A DNA stretch of 50,244 nt, taken from positions 177,594 to 227,837 of the forward strand of contig JAAXGN010000017.1 of assembly GCA_012267415.1 (NCBI GenBank). The letters run 5' to 3'. The position numbers and the translations under genes were made by a program. This DNA comes from Candidatus Poribacteria bacterium (GTDB lineage: Bacteria; Poribacteria; WGA-4E; WGA-3G). Shown one piece after another: positions 33,786 to 41,609 of the stretch; positions within the stretch are counted from its first letter, which is position 1, and each line of letters begins with the position of its first letter. A model generated the notes under the pieces. It was not told the origin of the DNA. It saw only the letters and a program-made list of their open reading frames with translations, and searched no databases.

Positions 33786-34640
33786 TCAATCTATTTGTGG
33801 GTCAAGTGCGTCCCGTAGTGCATCACCGAGAAGATTAAACCCTAACACGATAAGAAAGATCGCCATGCCGGGTGCAAATACGGATAAAGGTGCTTTGCGA
33901 ATGAAATCCGTATTCTCATTGAGCATTGCCCCCCATTCTGGTACACCTATTTCTGCCCCGAGTCCGAGGAAACTGAGTCCAGCAGCATCCAAAATTGCTG
34001 CGCCTATTCCTAAAGTTGCTTGAACAATCAACGGAGCAAGACAATTCGGAAGGACGGTTGTTACCAGAATTCGGATGTCGCTTGCCCCGATGACTTTCGC
34101 TGCAGTAACATAATCTAATTCCCGGACTTTCAGAACAGAAGCGCGTAATATCCTTGCATACTGCGGAATATAAACAATAGAAACAGCGATAATCGCATTC
34201 GTCAGACTCTGTCCCAAAATCGTAACAATGACCATTGCGAGTAGAATACTCGGCATTGCAAGCATCATATCCATAACCCGCATAATCACATTGTCTAACC
34301 AACCACCGTAATATCCAGCAAATGCCCCGAAAAGTGTCCCTAAACCGAGTGAAAATGTTATGGCAATTAATCCGATTTTCAATGAGATTCGCGCGCCATA
34401 CAGAATTCTGCTAAATACGTCCCGTCCCGCTCCATCGGTGCCGAGTAAATGTTGGTATGACCAACCCGTAAGTCGGTTTTCTACTTTTGCAGTCATCGGT
34501 TCATGTTTTGCTAATAGGGGTGCAAAGATAGCGATAGTCACAAAAAAGAGTATGATTGATGCCCCAATAACAGCCGATGGATGTCGCATCAGTTTACGTA
34601 TGACGTGCTGTTGACTTGTTGCGGTAACATTAGTGTTCAT
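33786..34640 (-). CDS. ABC transporter permease, DppC/OppC type
   Basis: A 284-residue inner-membrane permease of the peptide/nickel importer family. The N-terminal region (VIRKLMRHPSAVIGASIILFFVTIAIFAPLL) and HLLGTDGAGRDVFSRILYGARISL are the family hallmarks. The EAA-loop region is ASVLKVRELDYVTAAKVIGAS, and the end reads LGFNLLGDALRDALDPQ. It overlaps the DppB-type gene by four bases (ATGA). The binding protein and the two ATPases needed for a working importer are not in this window. Confidence 0.93.
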   Translation of the reverse strand: MNTNVTATSQQHVIRKLMRHPSAVIGASIILFFVTIAIFAPLLAKHEPMTAKVENRLTGWSYQHLLGTDGAGRDVFSRILYGARISLKIGLIAITFSLGLGTLFGAFAGYYGGWLDNVIMRVMDMMLAMPSILLAMVIVTILGQSLTNAIIAVSIVYIPQYARILRASVLKVRELDYVTAAKVIGASDIRILVTTVLPNCLAPLIVQATLGIGAAILDAAGLSFLGLGAEIGVPEWGAMLNENTDFIRKAPLSVFAPGMAIFLIVLGFNLLGDALRDALDPQID

Positions 34641-35659
34641 AGTGTCTCGTCTCCTACTCTTATGCGCGGATCAAAGTAGGCATATAACAGATCAACAATT
34701 AGGTTGACAAACATAAATAGTGCAGAAACGAATAATACACCCCCTTGAACAGCGCGCACATCACGTGCTTCGACTGAGGCGCGTAGCCATGAACCGAGAC
34801 CAGGCCACGAAAAAATATGCTCCGTCAAAATTGCACCACCCATGAGATAACCAAATTCCAATCCAATTATTGTCAATACAGGAACCATGCTATTCTTCAG
34901 TGCGTGCTTAATAATGACTCTCCACCGAGACAGACCTTTGGCGTAAGCAGTCGTAATGTAAGGTTGATTTAACACCTCAAGCAGGCTTGAGCGAGTCATC
35001 CTCGCGATGATTGCTAACGGGATAGTTCCTAATGTAATCGCAGGCAATATCAGATGAATAATTGCATCCTTAAATGCTGTAAAATTGCCTTGAAGTAAGG
35101 TGTCAATCAGCATGAATCCGGTAAGGGATTCTACATCTAAGCTTAACACGGTATCTAAACGCCCTGACACTGGCAGAATATTCAGGTAATAAGCAAATAG
35201 AAGTATCAGCATCAATCCGAGCCAGAATATCGGCATTGAGATACCTGCAAGTGAAGTTGACATGGAGAAATAGTCTAGGAACTTTCCACGATAGACTGCT
35301 GCGATTATTCCGGCTGCTATACCGAAAAAAACAGAAAACACCATCGCAGCAAGCGTTAACTCAGCGGTAGCAGGAAAGTACCGTTTGATTTCTTCAATCA
35401 CAGGCTCTTTCGTTTTAAAAGACCGTCCTAAGTCAAGATGAACAAGGTCCCACAGGAAGATTCCGTATTGATGATACAACGGTTTATCCAGACCTATATC
35501 TTCCCGGATTTGGTCAAGGACTTCTTGGGTTGCACGTTCACCTGCAATGGTCAGTGCGACATCACCCGGGATCAGATGTACCATAAAAAACACGAGAAGA
35601 GATACACCAAGAAGGGATAAACTGATGGAGAGGAATCTTTGGAGTACATAAGAAAGCAA
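34637..35659 (-). CDS. ABC transporter permease, DppB/OppB type
   Basis: A 340-residue inner-membrane permease, partner of the next gene. It starts LSYVLQRFLSISLSLLGVSLLVFFMVHLIPGD, the usual DppB beginning, and has the cytoplasmic loop YITTAYAKGLSRWRVIIKHALKNSMVPV. An extra segment of about 25 residues, LDVESLTGFMLIDTLLQGNF, lies between spans and is also seen in many family members. It lies 56 bases after the XRE-metallo-hydrolase gene and has no promoter of its own that I recognise. Confidence 0.93.
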   Translation of the reverse strand: MLSYVLQRFLSISLSLLGVSLLVFFMVHLIPGDVALTIAGERATQEVLDQIREDIGLDKPLYHQYGIFLWDLVHLDLGRSFKTKEPVIEEIKRYFPATAELTLAAMVFSVFFGIAAGIIAAVYRGKFLDYFSMSTSLAGISMPIFWLGLMLILLFAYYLNILPVSGRLDTVLSLDVESLTGFMLIDTLLQGNFTAFKDAIIHLILPAITLGTIPLAIIARMTRSSLLEVLNQPYITTAYAKGLSRWRVIIKHALKNSMVPVLTIIGLEFGYLMGGAILTEHIFSWPGLGSWLRASVEARDVRAVQGGVLFVSALFMFVNLIVDLLYAYFDPRIRVGDETL

Positions 35660-35715
35660 TACTCATGCCTCACATCTGAAAAACAGCAAGAAGAACATCC
35701 CGATGAGATGTATGC

Positions 35716-36543
35716 TTAGAAGAACGGATTATGTAGTTTTTCTTCACCTACGGTCGTAGAAGGTCCGTGTCCTGGAAACAGTCTTACATCATTAGGAAGT
35801 GAGAGCAGATTGTCACGAACGCTATCTATTTCATCCTGATATGAGATGTTCGGTCCGCCAACGGAACCCGCGAAAATTGCATCACCAACGAATGCAGCAG
35901 ACTGTGTGAAAAAACTGCACCCACCCGGTGTATGTCCGGGAGTGTCCAGCACAGTTACCTTGAGTTCGCCTATCTCAACACCGTCAGCATGCACAAGTTC
36001 ATACAGTTTTCCTGCACTTTTAGGTTTAGGTTCATTCTTATGTATATATGTTTCACAACCGGTAGCGTTCTGTAGTTGAATCAAACCATCGGTGTGATCT
36101 CTATGTGAGTGAGTCAAGAGAATAGCCGTTGCATTTACTTTATGTGTGCCAAGTTGTTTCAAGATTAAGTCAGGATGTGCAGCCGTATCAATGATGGCAG
36201 CTTCTTTCGTGGATTGGCAGACTAAGATATATGCGTTGACTGGCCATCCACCAACAGGTGCACTTACTGTTATGACCTTCAGATCTGTGTTTTCATATTC
36301 CTTAATCGGAGTTGGTTCCCAGGTTTCATTAGCAATATCAAGGAGTTTTGCTCCGTCTAAATTCAGCACCTCTGCAATTTTATATACTTGCGATTCTGTA
36401 GGTTTTAATGTATACTGTTCCATACGAGATAGGTCTGATTCGGTAATACCTGCAGCATCTGCTATCTCGCTATGTGACATATTTTGACCACGTCTTGCTT
36501 TACCAATAATGTCACCGAATTCATCTTCAAGTGCGTAAGCCAT
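35716..36543 (-). CDS. XRE-type HTH fused to a metallo-beta-lactamase-fold hydrolase
   Basis: A 275-residue fusion. Residues about 9-70 are an XRE/Cro helix-turn-helix: GKARRGQNMSHSEIADAAG, ESDLSRMEQYTLKPTESQVY, KIAEVLNLDGAKLL. Residues 88-275 are a glyoxalase-II-like metallo-hydrolase with LLTHSHRDHTDG, TPGHTPGGCSFF and LFPGHGPSTTV, the last two giving the further zinc ligands. So the same protein may bind DNA and hydrolyse a thioester or phosphoester, or sense a ligand with a degenerate active site; the metal residues look intact. Its ribosome site is GGAGA and it has a promoter at 36575-36603. It leads the run dppB, dppC, FGGY kinase. Confidence 0.9.
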   Translation of the reverse strand: MAYALEDEFGDIIGKARRGQNMSHSEIADAAGITESDLSRMEQYTLKPTESQVYKIAEVLNLDGAKLLDIANETWEPTPIKEYENTDLKVITVSAPVGGWPVNAYILVCQSTKEAAIIDTAAHPDLILKQLGTHKVNATAILLTHSHRDHTDGLIQLQNATGCETYIHKNEPKPKSAGKLYELVHADGVEIGELKVTVLDTPGHTPGGCSFFTQSAAFVGDAIFAGSVGGPNISYQDEIDSVRDNLLSLPNDVRLFPGHGPSTTVGEEKLHNPFF

Positions 36544-36574
36544 GTAAATGTTCTCCTCTGTTCTATTTTGAGAT

Positions 36575-36603
36575 AGTATAACAGAAGAAACAGATTAACA
36601 CAA
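36575..36603 (-). promoter_or_regulatory. Promoter of the XRE-hydrolase operon
   Basis: On the minus strand TTGTGT (36603-36598) and TATACT (36580-36575) are 17 bases apart, about 32 bases ahead of the start codon. The region also separates this gene from the divergent Uma2 gene at 36638, so regulation by the XRE protein itself is plausible; no clear operator was recognised. Confidence 0.6.
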
Positions 36604-36637
36604 TTCAAAAAAGGAATCTTCTTAGAGGAGTAGTGTC

Positions 36638-37210
36638 ATGAACACTCATATAAAAAACATAAATCATGATGATAATATACTGACACCCATTAAAACGGAT
36701 ATGACTCTGGAAGAATTCTTTGATAATGACATAGAGGGTTACGAATATGTGAAAGGAGAATTAAGACCGATGTCTCCACCAACTATGGAGCATGGTGAAG
36801 TGAGTATGAGTCTCATTTTACCGTTGGGAACTTATGTTCGCGATAAAAAATTAGGTCATGTTTACCCAGCAGATACAACTTTTAAATTAGGAGATAGGAT
36901 AGTAAAGCCGGACATTGCATACATTTCAACTGAAAGGTTACCTGAAAACAGACGTCAGGTTTCGCCTATAGCTCCAGATTTAGCGGTAGAAGTCGCCTCT
37001 CCCACCGATTCGTTGTATGATATTACTGAGAAAGCACTTGCATATCTTGAAGCTGGCACACGACTTGTATGGGTGATTGAACCGGTCGCTAAAACGGTGA
37101 AAGTATTTCGATCTGAAAGAGATATTTGTTTACTCACACGGGACGATACACTCTTGGGAGAAGATGTAATTGAAGGCTTTTCATACCCTGTTGACAAATT
37201 ATTTGAGTAA
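36638..37210 (+). CDS. Uma2-family endonuclease-like protein, copy 1
   Basis: A 190-residue member of the Uma2 (DUF820) family, a PD-(D/E)XK nuclease fold of unknown role. The pattern is MTLEEFFDNDIEGYEYVKGE, the metal site KPDIAYISTERLP, then DLAVEVASPTDSLYDITEKA with the Glu and the Lys, and YLEAGTRLVWVIEP. The last part (TVKVFRSERDICLL, GEDVIEGFSYPVDKLFE) is common to both copies. GAGGAG precedes the ATG. The next gene is its paralogue after 38 bases. Confidence 0.88.
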   Translation: MNTHIKNINHDDNILTPIKTDMTLEEFFDNDIEGYEYVKGELRPMSPPTMEHGEVSMSLILPLGTYVRDKKLGHVYPADTTFKLGDRIVKPDIAYISTERLPENRRQVSPIAPDLAVEVASPTDSLYDITEKALAYLEAGTRLVWVIEPVAKTVKVFRSERDICLLTRDDTLLGEDVIEGFSYPVDKLFE

Positions 37211-37248
37211 ACAGATTTTCAACGGATAGCGCAAAAGGTGGAAATAAG

Positions 37249-37818
37249 ATGGACACACACGGAAATAGCGATATTCTTACAGAGACTCTTCCTCAAGAAT
37301 ATAACACGATGACATTGCAAGAATACCTTGCAAGTGATTTAGAAGGATTTGAATTCTTAGAAGGAGAATTAATACCGATGCCGCCTACTTCTGGAGAACA
37401 TGGCGATATAAGCTCTAATATACAATGGTATTTACAATCCCATGTTCGTGAAAAAAAACTGGGTCGTATTTACACATCCGACACTGGATTCCAGATTGGA
37501 GACCGTGTCCTGATGCCTGATGTGGCATTCTTATCATCTGCACGATTACCAGAAGATCGTCAGAAAGCATTTACAATACCACCTGACCTTGCTGTGGAGA
37601 TTGTATCGACTTCTGACACGCAATCAAAGGTGGCAAGAAAAGCACTTGCATATCTTGAAGCGGGTACACGACTTGTATGGGTTGTTGAACCTACTGTAAA
37701 GACAGTAACTGTCTACAGATCAGAAACAGACATTTCTTTACTTACACGCAACGATGTGCTGTTAGGAGAAGATGTAATTGAAGGGTTTTCATGTGCCGTA
37801 GAAAAACTATTTGAATAA
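37249..37818 (+). CDS. Uma2-family endonuclease-like protein, copy 2
   Basis: A 189-residue paralogue of the preceding gene: MTLQEYLASDLEGFEFLEGE, MPDVAFLSSARLPED, LAVEIVSTSDTQSKVARKA, LAYLEAGTRLVWVVEP, GEDVIEGFSCAVEKLFE. The pair is a tandem duplication with moderate divergence, strongest in the N-terminal 25 residues. A weak ribosome site lies at AAGGTGG (37233 region). It ends ten bases before the sugar isomerase start. Confidence 0.88.
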   Translation: MDTHGNSDILTETLPQEYNTMTLQEYLASDLEGFEFLEGELIPMPPTSGEHGDISSNIQWYLQSHVREKKLGRIYTSDTGFQIGDRVLMPDVAFLSSARLPEDRQKAFTIPPDLAVEIVSTSDTQSKVARKALAYLEAGTRLVWVVEPTVKTVTVYRSETDISLLTRNDVLLGEDVIEGFSCAVEKLFE

Positions 37819-37828
37819 AGGAGTTTAT

Positions 37829-38590
37829 ATGAAGCTTGGATTAGTAACTTACAATATGGCGAAAGATTGGGACATACCCACAATAATTGAAAGATGCTCA
37901 GAGACGGGTTTCTCAGGGGTCGAATTGCGAACAACACACGCACACGGTGTAGAGGTAGACCTAACTGCAAGTGAACGATCTGATGTCAAAAAACAATTTG
38001 AGGACTCACCGATTGAGATAGCAGGTTTAGGTTCTGCGTTTGACTATCATTCAGTTGATCAGGATGCAGTTCGCAAGAATATTGATGGCACTAAGGTGTA
38101 TTCCCAGTTAGCAGCGGATGTGGGGGCACCGGGTGTAAAGGTGCGTCCAAATGGACTTCCGAGTGAAGTACCTGTAGAAAAAACATTGGACCAAATTGGG
38201 TTAGCTTTACGCGAATGCGGCGAATTTGCGTCTGATCTCGGTGTAGAGATTCGTCTGGAAGTTCACGGTGGCGGTACTTCTGAATTGCGTCACATCCGGA
38301 CAATTATAGATGTTGCTGACCACGACAATGTATATGTCTGTTGGAATTCAAACTTCGGAGAAGTCGAGAACGGTTCCATACAGAACAACTTTAATTACGT
38401 AAAGGGTAAAATCGGCTTAGTCCACATCACCGAATTACACCGAAGGGAGTATCCTTGGCGACAACTCTTTTCCTTATTGAGAGAATCTGGGTATGATGGA
38501 TACACATTAGCAGAAATTGCTGGTAGTTCTGACCCCGTGCGAGTGATGAATTTCTATCGCGCGTTGTGGGAAGAATATAACAGAAAATAG
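37829..38590 (+). CDS. Sugar phosphate isomerase/epimerase (AP endonuclease 2 fold)
   Basis: A 253-residue TIM-barrel protein of the xylose-isomerase-like family. KLGLVTYNMAKDWDIPTII, ETGFSGVELRTTHAHGVE, the metal-ligand region LGVEIRLEVHGGGT, NVYVCWNSNFGE and IGLVHITELHRREYPW with GYDGYTLAEIAGS are typical. Proteins of this fold isomerise or epimerise sugars; the exact substrate is unknown. ATG 37829 is taken because AAAGGAG precedes it; the earlier TTG overlaps the Uma2 gene. The LamG protein gene follows after 22 bases. Confidence 0.88.
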   Translation: MKLGLVTYNMAKDWDIPTIIERCSETGFSGVELRTTHAHGVEVDLTASERSDVKKQFEDSPIEIAGLGSAFDYHSVDQDAVRKNIDGTKVYSQLAADVGAPGVKVRPNGLPSEVPVEKTLDQIGLALRECGEFASDLGVEIRLEVHGGGTSELRHIRTIIDVADHDNVYVCWNSNFGEVENGSIQNNFNYVKGKIGLVHITELHRREYPWRQLFSLLRESGYDGYTLAEIAGSSDPVRVMNFYRALWEEYNRK

Positions 38591-38612
38591 ACTTCAAAGG
38601 AGAAGCAAAGAT

Positions 38613-39380
38613 ATGAAAGATATTATACTGATACTTTTCTGTCTTACACTCACACTGTTTATTTCAGTTGAGAATACTATTTCTAAAATTGACCCAGATT
38701 CCATCGTAGGTATCTGGCTCCTTGACGAAGGTCAGGGTAACACCGTCAAAGACCACTCAGCCAATAAGAATGATGGGACAATAATGGGTGCAGAGTGGAC
38801 GGAAGGAAAGATTGGAAGGGGTCTTGAATTTGATGGCACTTCACGTGTGGAGATTCCTGCCAGTGAGAGTATTGATGACTTTCTTGACGGTTTTACATAT
38901 CTACTATGGGTAAAACCGACCGGACCACCGCCAAATGCTAACACCCGTTTGATTGAAAGAGATTGGCACAATCCGACAATTCAGATTGGGAATAATAATG
39001 ATTTCTATGGTAGTATTGCTGTGAATGCAGACCAGAATTTTTCCAATGTCAGAGGCGGAGAATGGAAAATGGGTGAGTGGAGTTTTGTTGCTATCACGTA
39101 TGATGGAACTGACCTTAAACTCTTTGTCAATGACGAATTTGTTGGTGAAAATGAGGTGGGTAAACCCGATGAGAAACTGAATACTGAGATAAGATTCGGT
39201 GCATGGCGGAATCCGAATTGGGATTTCATCGGTATACTTGATGAAGTCGGGGTTTTCAATATGCCCTTGTCTGAAAGCGATCTCAATAATGTCATGAAGA
39301 ATGGACTTGAGGGAGCCGCTGATGTATCTCCTGTCAGAAAACTGGCAACTACATGGGGAGATGTAAAAGCTAACAGATAG
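38613..39380 (+). CDS. Secreted LamG-domain protein with WG C-terminal tail
   Basis: A 255-residue exported protein. Residues 1-20 are a signal peptide (IILILFCLTLTLFISVENT). Then comes a LamG/concanavalin-like domain: IVGIWLLDEGQGNTVKDHS, NKNDGTIMGAEWTEGKIG, YLLWVKPTGPP, WKMGEWSFVAITYDGTDLKL and FIGILDEVGVFNMPLSESDL. The end is RKLATTWGDVKANR, the same kind of tail as in the two proteins at 9460-11168. The ribosome site AAAGGAG stands before the ATG. It may bind glycans at the surface. It probably shares a transcript with the upstream isomerase. Confidence 0.88.
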   Translation: MKDIILILFCLTLTLFISVENTISKIDPDSIVGIWLLDEGQGNTVKDHSANKNDGTIMGAEWTEGKIGRGLEFDGTSRVEIPASESIDDFLDGFTYLLWVKPTGPPPNANTRLIERDWHNPTIQIGNNNDFYGSIAVNADQNFSNVRGGEWKMGEWSFVAITYDGTDLKLFVNDEFVGENEVGKPDEKLNTEIRFGAWRNPNWDFIGILDEVGVFNMPLSESDLNNVMKNGLEGAADVSPVRKLATTWGDVKANR

Positions 39381-39416
39381 TATATACAATAGGTTTTCAT
39401 TACAAAAATAAGGATA

Positions 39417-39810
39417 ATGATGAATCAACTTGAATTCTACAAAGCAAAACTGAATTTTGAGACAGATTCTTGGGATCTCTACGAAGCGCTTAATAATGGT
39501 GAACCTATCATCGTAATTGATGCTCGATCTCCAGAAGCGTATAACATTGAACATATACCAACTGCGATTAATATACCGCATAGGACAATGTGTGAAAAAA
39601 GCACGAATCATCTTGATAAGACTAAGACGTATGTCACCTACTGTGATGGAATTGGATGTAATGGCTTCCACCAAAGGTGCATTGAATATGGCACGTTTAG
39701 GGTTTGAAGTTAAAGAACTGATGGGTGGATTAGATTGGTGGAAACGGGATGGTTATGAGACGCACGGACAACAAGGTGCTGATGGTGAAAAAGTGATGTG
39801 TGGATGCTAA
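39417..39810 (+). pseudogene. Rhodanese-like protein, frameshifted
   Basis: The first frame gives a rhodanese N-terminus (LNNGEPIIVIDARSPEAYNIEHIPTAINIP, YVTYCDGIGCNG) and then drifts to FHQRCIEYGTFRV and stops at 39707. The next frame continues as a normal rhodanese end: KGALNMARLGFEVKELMGGLDWWKRDGY and a short tail to 39810. One extra base near 39664 (GGCTTCCACC where GGCTCCACC would keep the frame) explains it. The expected sequence is CDGIGCNGSTKGALNMARLGF, as in single-domain sulfurtransferases, with the active-site Cys intact. A sequencing error is as likely as a real mutation. The start may be 39417 or 39420 (AAGG before them). Confidence 0.8.
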
Positions 39811-39831
39811 ATCAGGTAGTTGTATTTTAAT

Positions 39832-39860
39832 TTGCATTCGAGTTTTCAATAGTGTATAAT
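39832..39860 (+). promoter_or_regulatory. Promoter of tRNA-Asn
   Basis: TTGCAT (39832-39837) and TATAAT (39855-39860) are exactly 17 bases apart, with 23 bases to the first base of the tRNA. Confidence 0.8.
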
Positions 39861-39883
39861 TATATGTGCAAATAGATGCTTAA

Positions 39884-39956
39884 TCCCTCATAGCTCAGTT
39901 GGTAGAGCAGATGGCTGTTAACCATCGTGTCGGCGGTTCGAGTCCGTCTGGGGGAG
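39884..39956 (+). tRNA. tRNA-Asn (GTT)
   Basis: A 73-base tRNA. The acceptor arms TCCCTCA and TGGGGGA pair with one wobble, the D arm is AGCTC..GAGC, and the anticodon stem is GATGG/CCATC around CTGTTAA, giving anticodon GTT. The T arm is GGCGG/CCGTC around TTCGAGT. The discriminator is G and no CCA is encoded. Confidence 0.97.
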
Positions 39957-39962
39957 TTTCAG

Positions 39963-40003
39963 AATGCTGACAGTTTTTTGAATTGTCAGCATTTTGCTTT
40001 TTC
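39963..40003 (+). terminator. Terminator after tRNA-Asn
   Basis: AATGCTGACA and TGTCAGCATT form a ten-pair perfect stem around an 11-base loop, followed by TTGCTTTTT. Confidence 0.85.
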
Positions 40004-40014
40004 TGAATTGCCGA

Positions 40015-40149
40015 TCACTCTCCTTTATGTTTTTTCAAGAATCCTTCCAACCAAGCATCCGGATCACGTCCCAATTTACGCAGACATACACATCCGATTT
40101 TTTTGACAAAATTTGGTATAAGGTTAAATAATCTCAGTTGCCAGCTCAT
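40015..40149 (-). CDS. 44-residue ORF downstream of the ABC ATPase gene
   Basis: The frame starts MSWQLRLFNLIPNFVKKIGC and ends with GRDPDAWLEGFLKKHKGE: basic, with two Cys and a Trp/Leu-rich amphipathic end. It lies 23 bases after the ABC ATPase gene on the same strand and ends near the tRNA terminator. The ribosome site is weak (GACGGTAAAACA). The coherent composition suggests a real small protein or the C-terminal remnant of one, but no family is recognised. Confidence 0.45.
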   Translation of the reverse strand: MSWQLRLFNLIPNFVKKIGCVCLRKLGRDPDAWLEGFLKKHKGE

Positions 40150-40172
40150 TGTTTTACCGTCCGATTGTTTAA

Positions 40173-41303
40173 TCAACTTAGAATCGCCTGTCCAGTAACT
40201 TCGCTAAAGAAATGGATTCGCTCAGGGACAAAGGATATATAAAGCGTATCACCGATTTTCGCCTCAAAGTTCGGAACAGTCACAGATTTCATTATGGTTT
40301 GTGTACCAGTAGTATCTGGTCCAAGGGTTATCTCTACTATAGTCTCTGCTCCGAGTGGTTCAACACTATAGACTTCAGCTTGAAAAGAATTGGGTACAAC
40401 GTGGTGATTGACAAGGACATCTTCAGGATGGACACCGAAGACTAAACCGTTCTCGGTGCTGCTATCATTCAATGTTGCAGTGATGCTGTTATCTTCAATC
40501 GTACAACTTCTGTTTTCATTAGAACCTTTAGGTAAGGTCAGTTGCAGAGATCCATTCTTATGTGTAATCTCACACGGTATACAGTTCATACTTGGACTTC
40601 CGATGAAACCTGCGACAAACAGATTCGCAGGATGATTGTATATGACGGTGGGTGTGTCTAACTGCTGTATTGTCCCCTCTTCAAGTACAGCGATACGGTC
40701 AGCCATTGACATCGCTTCTACCTGATCGTGTGTTACGTAGAATGTCGTCGTTCCGAGATCGCGTTGTCTCCATCTAATTTCTGATCGCATCTCTGCACGT
40801 AGTTTTGCATCAAGGTTAGATATGGGTTCATCCATTAGAAATACTTGTGGTCGACGTACCATTGCGCGACCGAGTCCAACACGTTGCGTCTCACCGCCGC
40901 TCAACTGATTCGGTTTTCGCATGAGTAGATGCTCAATATGTAGCATCTTGGCAATATCCAGAACGCGGGCATGTATCTCCTCGGGTGGTAGTTTCCTTGG
41001 ATGCAATGGGAATGCCATGTTTTCGTAAACGGTCAAATGGGGATAAAGTATGTGTGATTGAAAGACAAAAGCGACATCTCGATCTGCAGGTGTGTGGTCA
41101 TTAACACAAACATCGTCAATGTAAACGTTACCTTCTTCGGGTTTGTCTAAACCTGCAATACAACGTAAGGTCGTTGTTTTACCTGCCCCTGTTTGTCCAA
41201 GTAGCACAAAGAACTCTCTATCTTCTACATCAATAGAGATGTTGTCTAATGCTATGAGGTCACCGAACCGTTTTGTAACGTTTTCCAGTTTTACTGTTGC
41301 CAT
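40173..41303 (-). CDS. ABC transporter ATP-binding protein, sugar (MalK/UgpC) type
   Basis: A 376-residue ATPase with the full ABC set: Walker A LLGQTGAGKTTTL, Q-loop FVFQSHILYPHLT, signature LSGGETQRVGLGRAMVRRP, Walker B VFLMDEPISNLDA, and H-loop YVTHDQVEAM. The C-terminal part (residues 240-376) is a TOBE/MOP-type domain as in MalK. The start is ATG 41303: the preceding 54 residues of the longer frame do not resemble the family. The transporter partners are not nearby, so it may serve a sugar ABC system elsewhere. Confidence 0.93.
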   Translation of the reverse strand: MATVKLENVTKRFGDLIALDNISIDVEDREFFVLLGQTGAGKTTTLRCIAGLDKPEEGNVYIDDVCVNDHTPADRDVAFVFQSHILYPHLTVYENMAFPLHPRKLPPEEIHARVLDIAKMLHIEHLLMRKPNQLSGGETQRVGLGRAMVRRPQVFLMDEPISNLDAKLRAEMRSEIRWRQRDLGTTTFYVTHDQVEAMSMADRIAVLEEGTIQQLDTPTVIYNHPANLFVAGFIGSPSMNCIPCEITHKNGSLQLTLPKGSNENRSCTIEDNSITATLNDSSTENGLVFGVHPEDVLVNHHVVPNSFQAEVYSVEPLGAETIVEITLGPDTTGTQTIMKSVTVPNFEAKIGDTLYISFVPERIHFFSEVTGQAILS

Positions 41304-41379
41304 TATGTAGTATCTTGCATGTTTTTCACTGATTATGACACAGAATGATGACTTTGTCAATACATTTTGGGTCAAGATA

Positions 41380-41544
41380 GGGTGTGTAAAATTATTGTAG
41401 AAATATGCAGATAAGACTTGTAGGAGCGATCTCCGAATCGCGACCTGTCGGGAATCGGAGATCAAATCAACGGTATGAATGCCATTTAGGCATTCACCGC
41501 CTACAGCGTATTTTTGGGGTTTATAACCAAAACTTTACACTCCC
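41380..41544. mobile_element. Family A element with direct repeats (165 bp)
   Basis: It starts GGGTGTGTAAAATTATTG and ends CCAAAACTTTACACTCCC. GTCAAGATA stands at 41371-41379 and again at 41545-41553, directly at the two borders: a 9-10-base target duplication. The interior carries the family C palindrome in reverse (TGTAGGAGCGATCTCCGAATCGCGA) and a GAATGCCATTTAGGCATTC hairpin. No gene is seen. Confidence 0.85.
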
Positions 41545-41609
41545 GTCAAGATAGATTTTGGATATTTTAGGAGTTGATAAAATCATTTTCATCTTGTATA
41601 CTCAATAGC

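Noticed and set aside
38904..39674. 256-codon open frame on the minus strand
   Set aside because: It runs antisense to a signal-peptide LamG gene and a rhodanese, and its translation shows no domain.
41304..41465. 54-residue N-terminal extension of the ABC ATPase
   Set aside because: It runs into the family A element and is unlike any ABC ATPase; MATVKLENVTK is the normal start.
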